Shown piece after piece: positions 19,466-28,112 of a stretch of DNA of 64,000 nt. Source of the stretch: Mixta intestinalis (GTDB lineage Bacteria; Pseudomonadota; Gammaproteobacteria; Enterobacterales; Enterobacteriaceae); the NCBI RefSeq assembly GCF_009914055.1, contig NZ_CP028271.1, forward strand, positions 2,790,001-2,854,000. The letters are read 5' to 3'. Within the stretch, counting starts at the first letter, position 1. Each line of letters starts with the position of its first letter. The notes beneath the pieces were generated by a model. The model was given only the letters and a program-made list of their open reading frames with translations, did not search any database and was not told the DNA's origin. The position numbers and the translations under genes are program-made.

Positions 19466-20149
19466 ATGGAGCTTCAATTCTTAGTCACACCGCCGCAAGA
19501 TGAAGCGACGCTGCTGGCGCGCGCGCAGTCGCTGGCAGGCTATACGCTGGGTGAGCTGGCGCAACAGGCGGGTATCGCCATACCTGCCGATCTGCGGCGT
19601 GATAAAGGCTGGGTAGGCATGCTGCTGGAGATGCACCTCGGCGCCAGCGCAGGCAGCAAGCCGGAGCGTGATTTTGTCCACCTTGGCGTGGAGCTAAAAA
19701 CCATTCCGGTTGATGCGCAGGGGCGACCGTTAGAAACCACCTTTGTCTGCGTCGCACCGCTCACCGGCAACAGCGGCGTCACCTGGGAGAGCAGCCACGT
19801 GCGTCATAAGCTGGCGCGGGTGCTGTGGATGCCGGTAGAAGGCGATCGCTCCATCCCGCTGGCGGCGCGGCGCGTCGGTGCCCCGCTCCTCTGGAGCCCG
19901 ACACCGGAAGAGGAAGATCTGCTACGGCGCGACTGGGAAGAACTCATGGATATGATCGTGCTGGGCCAGGTAGAGCGCATCACCGCCCGCCATGGCGAGG
20001 TGCTGCAAATCCGGCCAAAGGCGGCCAACAGCAAAGCCCTGACCGAAGGTATTGGTGAGCACGGTGAGCCGATCATGACGCTGCCGCGCGGCTTTTATCT
20101 GAAGAAAAGCTTCACTGCCCCGCTGCTGGCGCGTCATTTTTTGCTTTAA
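19466..20149 (+). CDS. mutH: methyl-directed mismatch repair endonuclease
   Basis: MutH nicks the unmethylated strand at hemimethylated GATC sites when activated by MutS and MutL. The catalytic triad is visible in DFVHLGVELK (Asp, Glu and Lys of the PD-(D/E)xK fold). Further signatures are LGASAGSKPE, NSGVTWESSHVRHKL and the C-terminal QIRPKAAN plus TLPRGFYLKKSF. The frame is open to 19430; the ATG at 19466 gives 227 aa, close to E. coli (229), aligns with its N-terminus and has GGA at proper spacing. The ATG at 19454 is an alternative. Confidence 0.95.
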   Translation: MELQFLVTPPQDEATLLARAQSLAGYTLGELAQQAGIAIPADLRRDKGWVGMLLEMHLGASAGSKPERDFVHLGVELKTIPVDAQGRPLETTFVCVAPLTGNSGVTWESSHVRHKLARVLWMPVEGDRSIPLAARRVGAPLLWSPTPEEEDLLRRDWEELMDMIVLGQVERITARHGEVLQIRPKAANSKALTEGIGEHGEPIMTLPRGFYLKKSFTAPLLARHFLL

Positions 20150-20216
20150 CATTTTCCCAGGCTAAAGGCGGTGCGTATAATCACCGTTTACTTTTCGTTT
20201 AGGATGCGATGTTACA

Positions 20217-20927
20217 ATGCTCGACTGGATTGCAGATCCCAATGCCTGGCTGGCTCTCGGCACCCTGACCATTCTCGAAGTGGTGCTGGGCATCGATAAT
20301 ATTATTTTCCTTTCGCTGGTGGTTGCCAAACTGCCGAAAAATCAGCAAAACAGCGCACGCCGTCTCGGCCTGATGGGCGCGATGCTGATGCGTCTTGCCC
20401 TGCTTGCCTCTATCGCCTGGATAGTTAAGTTAACCCAGCCGCTGTTCACCCTGCTCGATCACCCGTTTTCCGCCCGCGATTTAATTTTGCTGGGAGGTGG
20501 GCTGTTCCTGCTGTGGAAATCAAGTATTGAGATCCATGAAAGTATTGAGGGAAATGAAGAGGAGCATAAGACCAACGTTCACTCTTTCGTCGGCGCTATC
20601 GCCCAGATTATGGTGCTGGATATTATCTTCAGTCTCGATTCGGTTATTACCGCCGTTGGTCTGTCCGATCACCTGATTATTATGATGGCCGCAGTGGTGA
20701 TCGCCGTGGGCGTGATGATGTTCGCGGCAAAAGCCATCGGTGAGTTTGTTGACAGCCATCCGTCGGTAAAAATGCTGGCGCTCTCCTTCCTGATTCTGGT
20801 GGGCTTTACGCTGATTCTGGAAAGCTTTGATATTCATGTGCCAAAAGGCTACATCTATTTCGCCATGTTCTTCTCAATGGCGGTAGAGTGCCTCAACCTG
20901 ATCCGCAGTAAAAAATCAGCGCAGTAG
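20217..20927 (+). CDS. ygdQ: TerC-family inner-membrane protein YgdQ
   Basis: A 236-aa integral membrane protein of the TerC family (E. coli YgdQ 237 aa). About seven hydrophobic segments are apparent. The conserved acidic motifs EVVLGIDNIIF (first third) and DIIFSLDSVITAVG (middle) are the family hallmark. Some TerC proteins export manganese or load it onto secreted enzymes; YgdQ itself has no firmly established substrate, so metal transport is an inference from family. It follows mutH after 67 bp and ends at a GC-rich hairpin. Confidence 0.92.
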   Translation: MLDWIADPNAWLALGTLTILEVVLGIDNIIFLSLVVAKLPKNQQNSARRLGLMGAMLMRLALLASIAWIVKLTQPLFTLLDHPFSARDLILLGGGLFLLWKSSIEIHESIEGNEEEHKTNVHSFVGAIAQIMVLDIIFSLDSVITAVGLSDHLIIMMAAVVIAVGVMMFAAKAIGEFVDSHPSVKMLALSFLILVGFTLILESFDIHVPKGYIYFAMFFSMAVECLNLIRSKKSAQ

Positions 20928-20939
20928 CACCTCCCTTTA

Positions 20940-20961
20940 CCATCCGGCCCAGGCCGGATGG
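20940..20961 (+). terminator. hairpin after ygdQ
   Basis: CCATCCGGCC and GGCCGGATGG form a perfect 10-bp stem with a 2-nt spacer, 13 bp after the ygdQ stop. The tail (TTATTCAG) is only moderately T-rich. Confidence 0.55.
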
Positions 20962-21065
20962 TTATTCAGTAGTTAACTTTTCGGAATTGTGCGATTAATG
21001 CCGGGCTGCCAATGTTTTATTACTACACTGTTTAGTTGAGTTAAACAGGCGGGAGAAAACTGGCA

Positions 21066-21281
21066 ATGAGATGGATAACTGGCGCGGCTACCGCAGCAAT
21101 GGTGATGGTATTAAGCGGTTGCAGCAGCAATTATGTTATGGCGACGAAAGATGGTCATATGATCATGACCGATGGCAAACCGCAAATTGATAAAGAAACC
21201 GGGCTGGTTAAGTATACGGATCAGGCTGGCAATGAACTGCAAATTAACGGCGATGAGATCTCCTCTATCATTGAACGTTAG
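21066..21281 (+). CDS. ygdR: small YgdI/YgdR-family lipoprotein (DUF903)
   Basis: A 71-aa precursor with a lipoprotein signal: MRWITGAATAAMVMVLSGC, lipobox LSGC with the acylated cysteine at residue 19. The remaining roughly 50 residues form the DUF903 SH3-like barrel (VMATKDGHMIMTDGKPQIDKETGLVKYTDQAGNELQINGDEI). Residue +2 after the cysteine is serine, which predicts outer-membrane sorting by Lol. E. coli YgdR sits at the same position. Precise function is not known. Confidence 0.92.
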   Translation: MRWITGAATAAMVMVLSGCSSNYVMATKDGHMIMTDGKPQIDKETGLVKYTDQAGNELQINGDEISSIIER

Positions 21282-21442
21282 TTAACCGTAAGCGCCCAGC
21301 GCGGCGCTTATCGCCCTAATAGTATCATTCTGCTCTTTCCCCTCTCTTCGGCGCCCGCTATAGTCGCAACAGCGCGCCGCGCTTTTTTTGTGCCAACGGC
21401 GCCGCCAAGATTCTTTTCATAACGATAAAAGGAAGCCGGCAA

Positions 21443-22483
21443 ATGCACTATCACCGTATCCCTCATAGTACGCTGGAAGTCAGCCAGCTGGGCCTGGGAA
21501 CCATGACGTTTGGTGAGCAAAATAGCGAAGCCGACGCCCATGCACAGTTAGATCTGGCCATTCATTGCGGTATCAATTTTATCGATACCGCGGAGATGTA
21601 TCCGGTTCCACCGCATCCGGCAACGCAGGGGTTGACCGAGCGTTATATCGGTAGCTGGTTAAAAGCGCGCGGCAACCGCGATAAAATCGTGCTGGCAACA
21701 AAAATCGCCGGCCCCTCACGCGGTAGCGATTCCGGTATCCGCCCCGCTCAGGTGCTGGATCGCAAAAATATTCGTATCGCCGTGGAAGACAGCCTGAAGC
21801 GTCTGAATACCGACTATATCGACCTTTATCAGATTCACTGGCCGCAGCGCCAGACCAACTGTTTCGGGAAGTTAGGTTATCAATATACCGATACCAGCGT
21901 GCCGGTTACGCTGCTGGAAACGCTGGAAGCGCTGACGGAGCAGGTACGCGCCGGGAAAATCCGCTATATCGGCGTCTCAAATGAAACCCCGTGGGGCGTG
22001 ATGCGTTATCTGCAACTGGCGGAAAAACATGAGCTGCCGCGCATCGTTTCAATCCAGAACCCCTACAGTCTGCTGAACCGCAGCTTTGAGGTAGGCCTGG
22101 CGGAAATCAGCCAGCATGAAGGTGTTGAGCTGCTGGCCTATTCCAGCCTCGCCTTCGGGACACTAAGCGGTAAATACCTTAACGGCGCACGCCCCGCTAA
22201 CGCCCGCAATACGCTGTTCAGCCGCTTTACCCGCTACAGCGGCGAGCAGGCGCAACAGGCTATCGCTGAGTATGTCGATCTGGCACGCCAGCACGGACTC
22301 GATCCGGCGCAGATGGCGCTGGCCTTTGTACGTCAGCAGCCCTTCGTTGCCAGCACCCTGTTGGGCGCAACCACGCTTGAACAACTGCAAAGTAATATCG
22401 ATAGCTATCAGCTAACGCTGAGCAGCGAGATACTGGAAAAGCTGGAAGCGATTCATCGCCGCTATACTTATCCGGCGCCTTAA
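21443..22483 (+). CDS. tas: aldo-keto reductase Tas
   Basis: A 346-aa NADP(H)-dependent aldo-keto reductase, same length as E. coli Tas, originally found as a suppressor of tyrosine auxotrophy in starved tyrA cells. The barrel shows INFIDTAEMYPVPP (catalytic Asp and Tyr), KIVLATKIAG (Lys), TDYIDLYQIHWPQR (His) and the cofactor-binding C-terminal GATTLEQLQSNIDSYQL. Standalone unit with a strong hairpin directly downstream. Its physiological substrate is unclear. Confidence 0.94.
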   Translation: MHYHRIPHSTLEVSQLGLGTMTFGEQNSEADAHAQLDLAIHCGINFIDTAEMYPVPPHPATQGLTERYIGSWLKARGNRDKIVLATKIAGPSRGSDSGIRPAQVLDRKNIRIAVEDSLKRLNTDYIDLYQIHWPQRQTNCFGKLGYQYTDTSVPVTLLETLEALTEQVRAGKIRYIGVSNETPWGVMRYLQLAEKHELPRIVSIQNPYSLLNRSFEVGLAEISQHEGVELLAYSSLAFGTLSGKYLNGARPANARNTLFSRFTRYSGEQAQQAIAEYVDLARQHGLDPAQMALAFVRQQPFVASTLLGATTLEQLQSNIDSYQLTLSSEILEKLEAIHRRYTYPAP

Positions 22484-22490
22484 AACAGAA

Positions 22491-22513
22491 CCGCCGCCAG
22501 AAACTGGCGGCGG
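22491..22513. terminator. strong hairpin after tas
   Basis: CCGCCGCCAG-AAA-CTGGCGGCGG, a perfect 10-bp stem eight bases after the tas stop, without a T-run. Likely terminates or protects the tas transcript. Confidence 0.6.
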
Positions 22514-22523
22514 CAGGTATATC

Positions 22524-22545
22524 GCGCGGGCATAGTTACCCGCGC
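22524..22545. terminator. second hairpin between tas and lplT
   Basis: GCGCGGG (22524-22530) pairs with CCCGCGC (22539-22545) around an 8-nt loop. It lies just past the lplT stop on the minus strand and so probably belongs to the aas-lplT unit. Confidence 0.5.
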
Positions 22546-22562
22546 TTAGGTTATCCCTTTTC

Positions 22563-23762
22563 TCAGCGGCGTTTTTGCATCAGCTGCCAGCCCCAAAGAA
22601 TGGCAATCGCCAACGCAAACAGCACGCCGAAGCCCACACCCGTGGCTACCGGTGGCGCACCCAGCTTAATCGCCAGCGAATAGAGCCCCAGCATCAGCAG
22701 CATGGCGCTGTTTTCACCGAGGTTCTGCACCGCAATAGCGTTACCTGCGCCCACCGTCTGCTTGCCACGTTCCTGCAACAGCGCATTAAGCGGCACCACA
22801 AAGAAACCGCCCAGCACACCAATTGCCACCAGCAGCATATAGGCATTGATCTGCGTATGTTGCAGGGCAAAGATCGCCACCACGATACCGATCAGCACAC
22901 CGGCAGGCATACAGCGCCCAACGGTTTTCAGCGTCACCAGCTTAGCCGCCGCCGCCGCGCCGATCACAATCCCAACGGCCACCATCGCATTCAGCAGCGT
23001 CGGCGTTTTATTGTCGGTTATGCCCAGCGCCACCGGCACCCACAGCACCAGCAGGAAGCGCAGCGTCACGCCTGCCCCCCAGAACAGACTGGTACCGACC
23101 AGTGAAAAGCGGGTTTCACCGTTACGCCACAGCAGCAGCGCAGCGTGGAAAAAGCTGCGCACCATTGCCAGCGGATGCCAGCTCTGGCCTGGACGCGCCG
23201 CCGCCAGCTTCGGAATAGAAATATTAGCAATCACCGCCAGCGCATAGGTGACAACGCAGGCACCAAGCGCCGCCAGCAGGCTCCAGTCAGCCAGCACGCC
23301 GCCCGCAACCGAACCGAGCAGAATGGCGGCGATAGTGGACGCCTCCATCAGGCCGTTAGCCTTAACCAGCTGCTCGCCATCGGCGATCTCACCGAGAATG
23401 CCATACTTCGCCGGTGAATAGGCGGCGGCACCAATACCCACCAGTGCGTAGCCGACAAAAGGATCGAGCCCGACACAGATGGTCAGCGCGCCCAGCAGCT
23501 TCAGGCCGTTTGCCAGCATCATGACGCGCCCTTTGGCAAAGCTATCGGCCATCTGTCCGACAAAAGGTGCCAGCAGGATATAGGTGGCGACGAAAACCAT
23601 CTGCAATACCGGCTGACTCCAGTCGGGATAGTGCTGGTTTTTTAGCACCGCCAGCGTGGCAAACAGAAGCGCGTTATCGCCAAAGGCGGAGAAGAACTGA
23701 GCGACGATAACCGCCACCATACCGCGCGACATCAGGGGTGAGCCGTTACCGGTCATATTCAT
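22563..23762 (-). CDS. lplT: lysophospholipid transporter
   Basis: LplT flips lysophosphatidylethanolamine and lysophosphatidylglycerol across the inner membrane to the cytoplasm, where Aas reacylates them. It is a 399-aa major facilitator protein (E. coli 397) with about twelve hydrophobic segments; the N-terminal half contains ARG-type loop sequences such as GQMADSFAKGRVMM. The start overlaps the aas stop by 4 bp, so transporter and acyltransferase are coupled. The start ATG at 23762 is the only one giving the family N-terminus. Confidence 0.96.
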   Translation of the reverse strand: MNMTGNGSPLMSRGMVAVIVAQFFSAFGDNALLFATLAVLKNQHYPDWSQPVLQMVFVATYILLAPFVGQMADSFAKGRVMMLANGLKLLGALTICVGLDPFVGYALVGIGAAAYSPAKYGILGEIADGEQLVKANGLMEASTIAAILLGSVAGGVLADWSLLAALGACVVTYALAVIANISIPKLAAARPGQSWHPLAMVRSFFHAALLLWRNGETRFSLVGTSLFWGAGVTLRFLLVLWVPVALGITDNKTPTLLNAMVAVGIVIGAAAAAKLVTLKTVGRCMPAGVLIGIVVAIFALQHTQINAYMLLVAIGVLGGFFVVPLNALLQERGKQTVGAGNAIAVQNLGENSAMLLMLGLYSLAIKLGAPPVATGVGFGVLFALAIAILWGWQLMQKRR

Positions 23763-25900
23763 TCATCCACCATTTTTTTCAACGTGACGAAATCGGGTTT
23801 CCCGCTGCCCAGCAGCGGCAGCTGCTTCAGAAAACGAATATCACGCGGCACCGCCAGTTCCGCCGCGCCCAGCTCACGCGCCGCCTGCTGTAGGCGATCG
23901 CGTTGCAGCTCGTTATCGGTAGTAAACAGCACCAGCGCTTCGCCTCGGTTGCCGTCCGGTTTGATCACGGCGGCATGCTGTTTCTCCGGCGACGCCTTCA
24001 GCGCGATCTGCTCTACCGCCTCCAGCGAAACCATCTCCCCGGCAATTTTAGCGAAGCGTTTTGCCCGTCCCTGAATCTGACAGAAGCCGCCTTCATCAAA
24101 GCTGACAATATCGCCGGTGTCATACCAGCCAGGCTCCATCACACCTTCGCCGTTATCCGCCATCGGCGGCTCCAGCTCGCCGGGACGCTCCACGCGCAGG
24201 TAGCCTTTCATAATGTTAGGCCCGCGCAGCTGTAAGCGCCCGCCCTGCTCGATACCGGGCACAGACATCAAACGCGAATCCATACCCGGCAGCAGACGCC
24301 CAACGGTATGCGGCCTCGCCGCCATCGGCACGTTGATCGCCACCACAGGCGCACATTCGGTCACGCCGTACCCTTCCAGCACGCGGATACCAAAGCGATC
24401 CTGATAAATCTGCCGAACGCCTTCCTGTAATTTTTCCGCGCCGGCCACCACATAGCGCAGGCGAGCAAAATCGTAAGGATTAGCGAAACGGGCATAGTTA
24501 CCGAGGAAAGTTGAAGTACCAAACAGCACGGTGCAGTTACGGTCATATACCAGTTCCGGCACGATGCGGTAATGCAGCGGGCTGGGATAAAGGAAGACCT
24601 GCGCGCCGGTGATTAATGGCGTGAACAGCCCAACCGTCAGGCCAAAGGCGTGAAACAGCGGCAGCGAGGCCATAAAACGATCGCGCGGCGTAAAATCTGC
24701 TACCGTGCGAATCTGCTCAACGTTTGCCAGCAGGCTTTTATGGGAGTGCACCACCCCTTTAGGGTTGCCTTCGGAACCGGAAGTAAACAGCACCATCGCC
24801 GCATCTTCCGCCTGCTGCGGCAGCATCGCACAACGCGGCACCAGCAGATGCGCCAGAATCCACAGCTTATCCTTCGCGTCCAGGCTGTCTTTCAGATCTT
24901 CCAGATAGATCCACTGCACCTGCGGAATCCCCTGCGGCAGGTGCCAAAGGTTACCTTTATCCAGAAACTGCCGCGAGGTGAATACGGTTTTGATCTGCGC
25001 GGCGGTGACGGCGCTGGTCAGGCCGCTAACGCCTGCGGTGTAGTTCAGCATCGCCGGAATGCGTGCGCGCAGGGTAGCGCCGAAGATAGCGGCGGCGGTT
25101 ACCGTGGTATTGGGCAGCAGCAGGCCGACATATTCGCCACGCTGCGTATGGCGCTCCAGAATACGCCCTACGCCCAGCGATTTTTTCAGCAGCCCGGTGT
25201 AGCTGTCAGGGGCGAAACTCACGTCTTCAATACAGGGTTTAAACCAGCCGTAACGCGTGCGGGCATTAACCAGCGCCTCAAACAGTGTCTCGCGCGGACG
25301 CACTGCCATACGCGCTTCCATCATAATATGATGCAGATGCTCACCCGCCAGCTCCCGACGATCGCGTGCGCGTGGCGCATCGGGCATCGGAACCAGCGTA
25401 GGCGGCAGCACTGTCAGGGTAATACGCGGAAACAGACGACGCTTAAACACGCCGCCGAGACGGCCGAACGGCGTAAATTCCGCGCCTTCAATACGCATCG
25501 GTACTACCGTCGCCTGCGATTTTGCCGCTACAAATCCGGCACCGCTGTAGATTTTCATCAGCGAGCCGGTAACGGTAATTCGTCCTTCCGGAAAAATTAC
25601 CACCGGACGTCCTTCATTAAGGATGCGCACCAGGTATTTAATCGACATAGGCCGGGTGGGATCGAGTGGTACAAAATCCACCAGCGGCTTAACCAGGCGC
25701 ATAAACCATTTATCACTAATATCAGAATAAACGGCGAATACCGGCCTGACCGGCAGGAACAGCGCCAGCAGTATGCCATCCAAAAAAGAGGCGTGGTTGG
25801 GCGTAATTAACACCTTCTCTTTATGCAGCCCGGAGAGATCGCCGCGTAGCTGCACGCGCCACAGCAGTCGAAACAGAAGACGAAACAGGTTGAAAAACAT
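23759..25900 (-). CDS. aas: bifunctional acyl-ACP synthetase / 2-acylglycerophosphoethanolamine acyltransferase
   Basis: Aas regenerates phosphatidylethanolamine from lyso-PE produced by lipoprotein acylation or phospholipases. The 713-aa protein (E. coli 719) has an N-terminal PlsC-like acyltransferase domain with the HX4D motif in NHASFLDG (near residues 36-41) and the substrate motif FPEGRITVTG. The C-terminal part is an AMP-forming acyl-ACP synthetase with the P-loop-like motif LFTSGSEGNPKGVVHSHK, GYGVTECAPV and GWYDTGDIV. Operon with lplT. Confidence 0.97.
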   Translation of the reverse strand: MFFNLFRLLFRLLWRVQLRGDLSGLHKEKVLITPNHASFLDGILLALFLPVRPVFAVYSDISDKWFMRLVKPLVDFVPLDPTRPMSIKYLVRILNEGRPVVIFPEGRITVTGSLMKIYSGAGFVAAKSQATVVPMRIEGAEFTPFGRLGGVFKRRLFPRITLTVLPPTLVPMPDAPRARDRRELAGEHLHHIMMEARMAVRPRETLFEALVNARTRYGWFKPCIEDVSFAPDSYTGLLKKSLGVGRILERHTQRGEYVGLLLPNTTVTAAAIFGATLRARIPAMLNYTAGVSGLTSAVTAAQIKTVFTSRQFLDKGNLWHLPQGIPQVQWIYLEDLKDSLDAKDKLWILAHLLVPRCAMLPQQAEDAAMVLFTSGSEGNPKGVVHSHKSLLANVEQIRTVADFTPRDRFMASLPLFHAFGLTVGLFTPLITGAQVFLYPSPLHYRIVPELVYDRNCTVLFGTSTFLGNYARFANPYDFARLRYVVAGAEKLQEGVRQIYQDRFGIRVLEGYGVTECAPVVAINVPMAARPHTVGRLLPGMDSRLMSVPGIEQGGRLQLRGPNIMKGYLRVERPGELEPPMADNGEGVMEPGWYDTGDIVSFDEGGFCQIQGRAKRFAKIAGEMVSLEAVEQIALKASPEKQHAAVIKPDGNRGEALVLFTTDNELQRDRLQQAARELGAAELAVPRDIRFLKQLPLLGSGKPDFVTLKKMVDE

Positions 25901-26169
25901 GCCAACTCCTTAGCAGTTAAAATCTGGCTATAACCATGCAGCAAAGAAAGGTTGAACTCAACGCTAACCAATGAAAAATTTATGCCTCGTGGTGCGGCAG
26001 ATTACTTGCCGCTGCGAAAAAATAGTTTATTGATTAATAGATGAATTTTTTAATAATTCTGATTTAATTGATCGGTATTGCAATAAATGACCGGACGTTG
26101 AGCAGATAAATAACGTGTTGGAGAGCAGGAAGAACGGGATAAAAACCATAGCGTAAATTTAATGATCAA
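25901..26169. other. AT-rich intergenic region upstream of aas
   Basis: No ORF of substance. The region is clearly more AT-rich than its neighbours, with runs such as AATTTTTTAATAATTCT near 26043. It must contain the aas promoter (reading minus) and the 3' trailer of the PBP gene. A hairpin GCGGCA-N7-TGCCGC lies at 25994-26012. Confidence 0.5.
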
Positions 26170-26204
26170 ACGGCTACATAAAAGCGTCTCTCTTATATAG
26201 CCGT
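26170..26204 (-). terminator. terminator of the FtsI-paralogue gene
   Basis: ACGGCTA (26170-26176) and TAGCCGT (26198-26204) pair, extended inward by ATAA/TTAT after one mismatch. On the minus strand it lies 10 bp after the stop codon and is followed by a short T-rich segment. Confidence 0.55.
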
Positions 26205-26213
26205 CATAACAGG

Positions 26214-27932
26214 TTAATGCACGCCGCTAACCAGCGCATCGGGCGCAATATTCATATGTTTCAGCACCGGTCCCATAATATTACCGAAGACTGGCGCAGC
26301 GACCGATCCACCGAAGTGATCGCCCGCGGTAGGATGGTTAATCATTACTACCAGCGCTACCTGCGGATTACTGGCTGGCGCGATGCCGGCCGTATAGTTG
26401 ACGTAACCACCATCATATTTCCCGCTGCTGCCCATTTTCTCTGCGGTCCCGGTTTTTGTCGCCAGCCGATAGCCCGGCACCGCCGCACGAATACCGGTGC
26501 CGCCGGGCAGCACGTCGCTTTCCAGCATATGCACCACCGTTTTAACCGTTTCCGGGTTCGCCACCTGTTTCCCCATTACCGGCGGCGTCACTTTAGTAAT
26601 AGAGAGCGGGCGATAAATACCAAAGCTGCCCAGCGTGGCGTATTCACGCGCTATCTGTAGCGGCGTAACGCGCAGACCGTAGCCAAAGGAGAAAGTGGCG
26701 CGTTCGATATCCGCCCAGCGCTGACGGTGCAGCGGAAAATAACCGACGCTCTCCCCGGTCAGGCCAAGCCCGGTAGGTTTGCCAAGGCCGAAAGCGTGAT
26801 AGGTATTCACCAGCGCCTCTGCGGGCATCGCCAGCGCAATATGCGATACGCCGATGTCGCTCGATTTTTGCAGAATGCCGGTCATCGTCAGGCGTGGCCA
26901 GTGGCCTACGTCACGAATCAGGTGACCATTCACGCGATAAGGCGTGGTATCCAGTACCGAGTCGGGGCGCACCAGCCCGCGCTCCAGCCCTTCCATCACC
27001 ACCAGTGGCTTCACCGTTGAACCGGGCTCAAAGCTGTCGTTGATCGCCACGTTGCGCATCTGCGCAGGCGAGACGTCAGCATAGTTATTTGGATTGAAAG
27101 AGGGATAAGAGGCCATGCCGAGGATCTCCCCGGTATCGATTTTTACCAGCACTGCCGCGCCGGAGTCTGCCTTATTCAGCAGAACACCGTCGCGCAGCTT
27201 GCTGTAGAGCGTGTATTGATCGAACTTATCGATGCTGAGCTGTACCGTTGGCGGCTGTTTCGGCGGCTGATAGTCGATCATGGCAATAATGTTGCCTTCA
27301 CGATCCTGACGATATTTCTCTATGCCCGGCTGCCCCTGTAATACTTTGTCATAGCCCTTTTCCAGCCCGTTCAGGCCGGTATTATCGGCACCGACGATAC
27401 CGATCAACGGTGCCGCCGCCTCGCTCATTGGATAAAAACGGCTGTCGTTATAGACCGTACTGATGCCCTTCAAATGAAGCTGGCTGATATCTTTCGCGAT
27501 ACCCAGCTCAATTTTTCGTCCCAGGTAGAGGAAACGTCGATGCGGATTGGCGGTAATCTGCTGCGCTATCTGCTCCGGACGCTCGTTCAGCGCGTTGGCG
27601 AGATACTCCCACTTGGCGCTGGTAAAAACCGGGTTCGCTTCCAGCACGCGCTGCGGATCGGCAATAATGTCACGTGAAGGCACGCTAAGCGCCAGGGTTT
27701 CGCCGTTACGATCCAGCAGGGTGCCACGGTTAGTAGGAATGGTTACCGTGCGTAGCGATCGCTGATCCGCTTCACGCTCCAGCATGGGATGATTAATCAG
27801 TTGTAGATCGGCGACACGGGCCAGCAGAACGCCTAAACAGGCTAATACGCCCAGGCAGATCAGACGAAAACGAAAAGGATTAAAAGGCGCTTTTATTTGG
27901 TCTTTACCAAGAAACTTCTGTATGCGGGGCAT
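26214..27932 (-). CDS. FtsI/PBP3 paralogue, peptidoglycan D,D-transpeptidase (class B PBP)
   Basis: A class B penicillin-binding protein closely related to division transpeptidase FtsI but encoded outside the division cluster. It has a cytoplasmic stub, one membrane anchor (residues about 25-45), a pedestal domain and a transpeptidase domain. In the numbering from the upstream ATG at 27938, the nucleophile motif is STVK (307-310) and KTGT is 495-498. The second motif reads SSD (359-361) instead of the SSN of E. coli FtsI. About 572-574 aa versus 588; the maturation tail is shorter. Start: TAAGG lies 2 nt from the ATG at 27938 but 8 nt from the ATG at 27932, so the latter is preferred. Comparable to Salmonella PBP3SAL, a second PBP3 used in acid. 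The gene begins only about 20 bp after the Omr sRNA terminator. Confidence 0.9.
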   Translation of the reverse strand: MPRIQKFLGKDQIKAPFNPFRFRLICLGVLACLGVLLARVADLQLINHPMLEREADQRSLRTVTIPTNRGTLLDRNGETLALSVPSRDIIADPQRVLEANPVFTSAKWEYLANALNERPEQIAQQITANPHRRFLYLGRKIELGIAKDISQLHLKGISTVYNDSRFYPMSEAAAPLIGIVGADNTGLNGLEKGYDKVLQGQPGIEKYRQDREGNIIAMIDYQPPKQPPTVQLSIDKFDQYTLYSKLRDGVLLNKADSGAAVLVKIDTGEILGMASYPSFNPNNYADVSPAQMRNVAINDSFEPGSTVKPLVVMEGLERGLVRPDSVLDTTPYRVNGHLIRDVGHWPRLTMTGILQKSSDIGVSHIALAMPAEALVNTYHAFGLGKPTGLGLTGESVGYFPLHRQRWADIERATFSFGYGLRVTPLQIAREYATLGSFGIYRPLSITKVTPPVMGKQVANPETVKTVVHMLESDVLPGGTGIRAAVPGYRLATKTGTAEKMGSSGKYDGGYVNYTAGIAPASNPQVALVVMINHPTAGDHFGGSVAAPVFGNIMGPVLKHMNIAPDALVSGVH

Positions 27933-27953
27933 GTCCATGACCTTACGTCAGGC

Positions 27954-28029
27954 AAAAAAAACCTGCGCATCTGCGCAGGTTGGTGTAATCAATAAAATTT
28001 GTTGATGCTCACCCATCAATACCTCTGGG
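27954..28029 (-). ncRNA. omrA: OmrA/OmrB-family small RNA (single copy)
   Basis: On the minus strand the RNA starts CCCAGAGGTATTGATGGG, matching the conserved 5' seed of E. coli OmrA and OmrB apart from one base. It ends with the terminator hairpin CCTGCGCAGATGCGCAGG, as in OmrB, followed by eight T. About 76 nt versus 88 and 82 in E. coli. The middle is divergent, as between OmrA and OmrB. In E. coli these Hfq-dependent sRNAs sit in tandem between aas and galR, are activated by OmpR, and repress outer-membrane protein, curli and ompR mRNAs through the 5' end. Here only one copy is seen in the same interval. Confidence 0.92.
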
Positions 28030-28100
28030 ACTAAGAATGTAGCAAGGGGCACCGCCGCGCCGCTATCAATCATTCGCAACAGTTACCCGCAAAATGTAAC
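28030..28100 (-). promoter_or_regulatory. promoter and candidate OmpR site of the omr sRNA
   Basis: On the minus strand TACATT (28041-28036) is at -12 to -7 from the predicted +1 at 28029 and fits a sigma-70 -10 box. From about -46 to -71 lies GTTACATTTTGCGGGTAAC followed by TGTTGCG (28100-28075), the spacing and composition expected of a tandem OmpR site. The OmpR assignment is an inference from E. coli omrA/omrB. Confidence 0.5.
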
Positions 28101-28112
28101 CAGCTATGTGAT

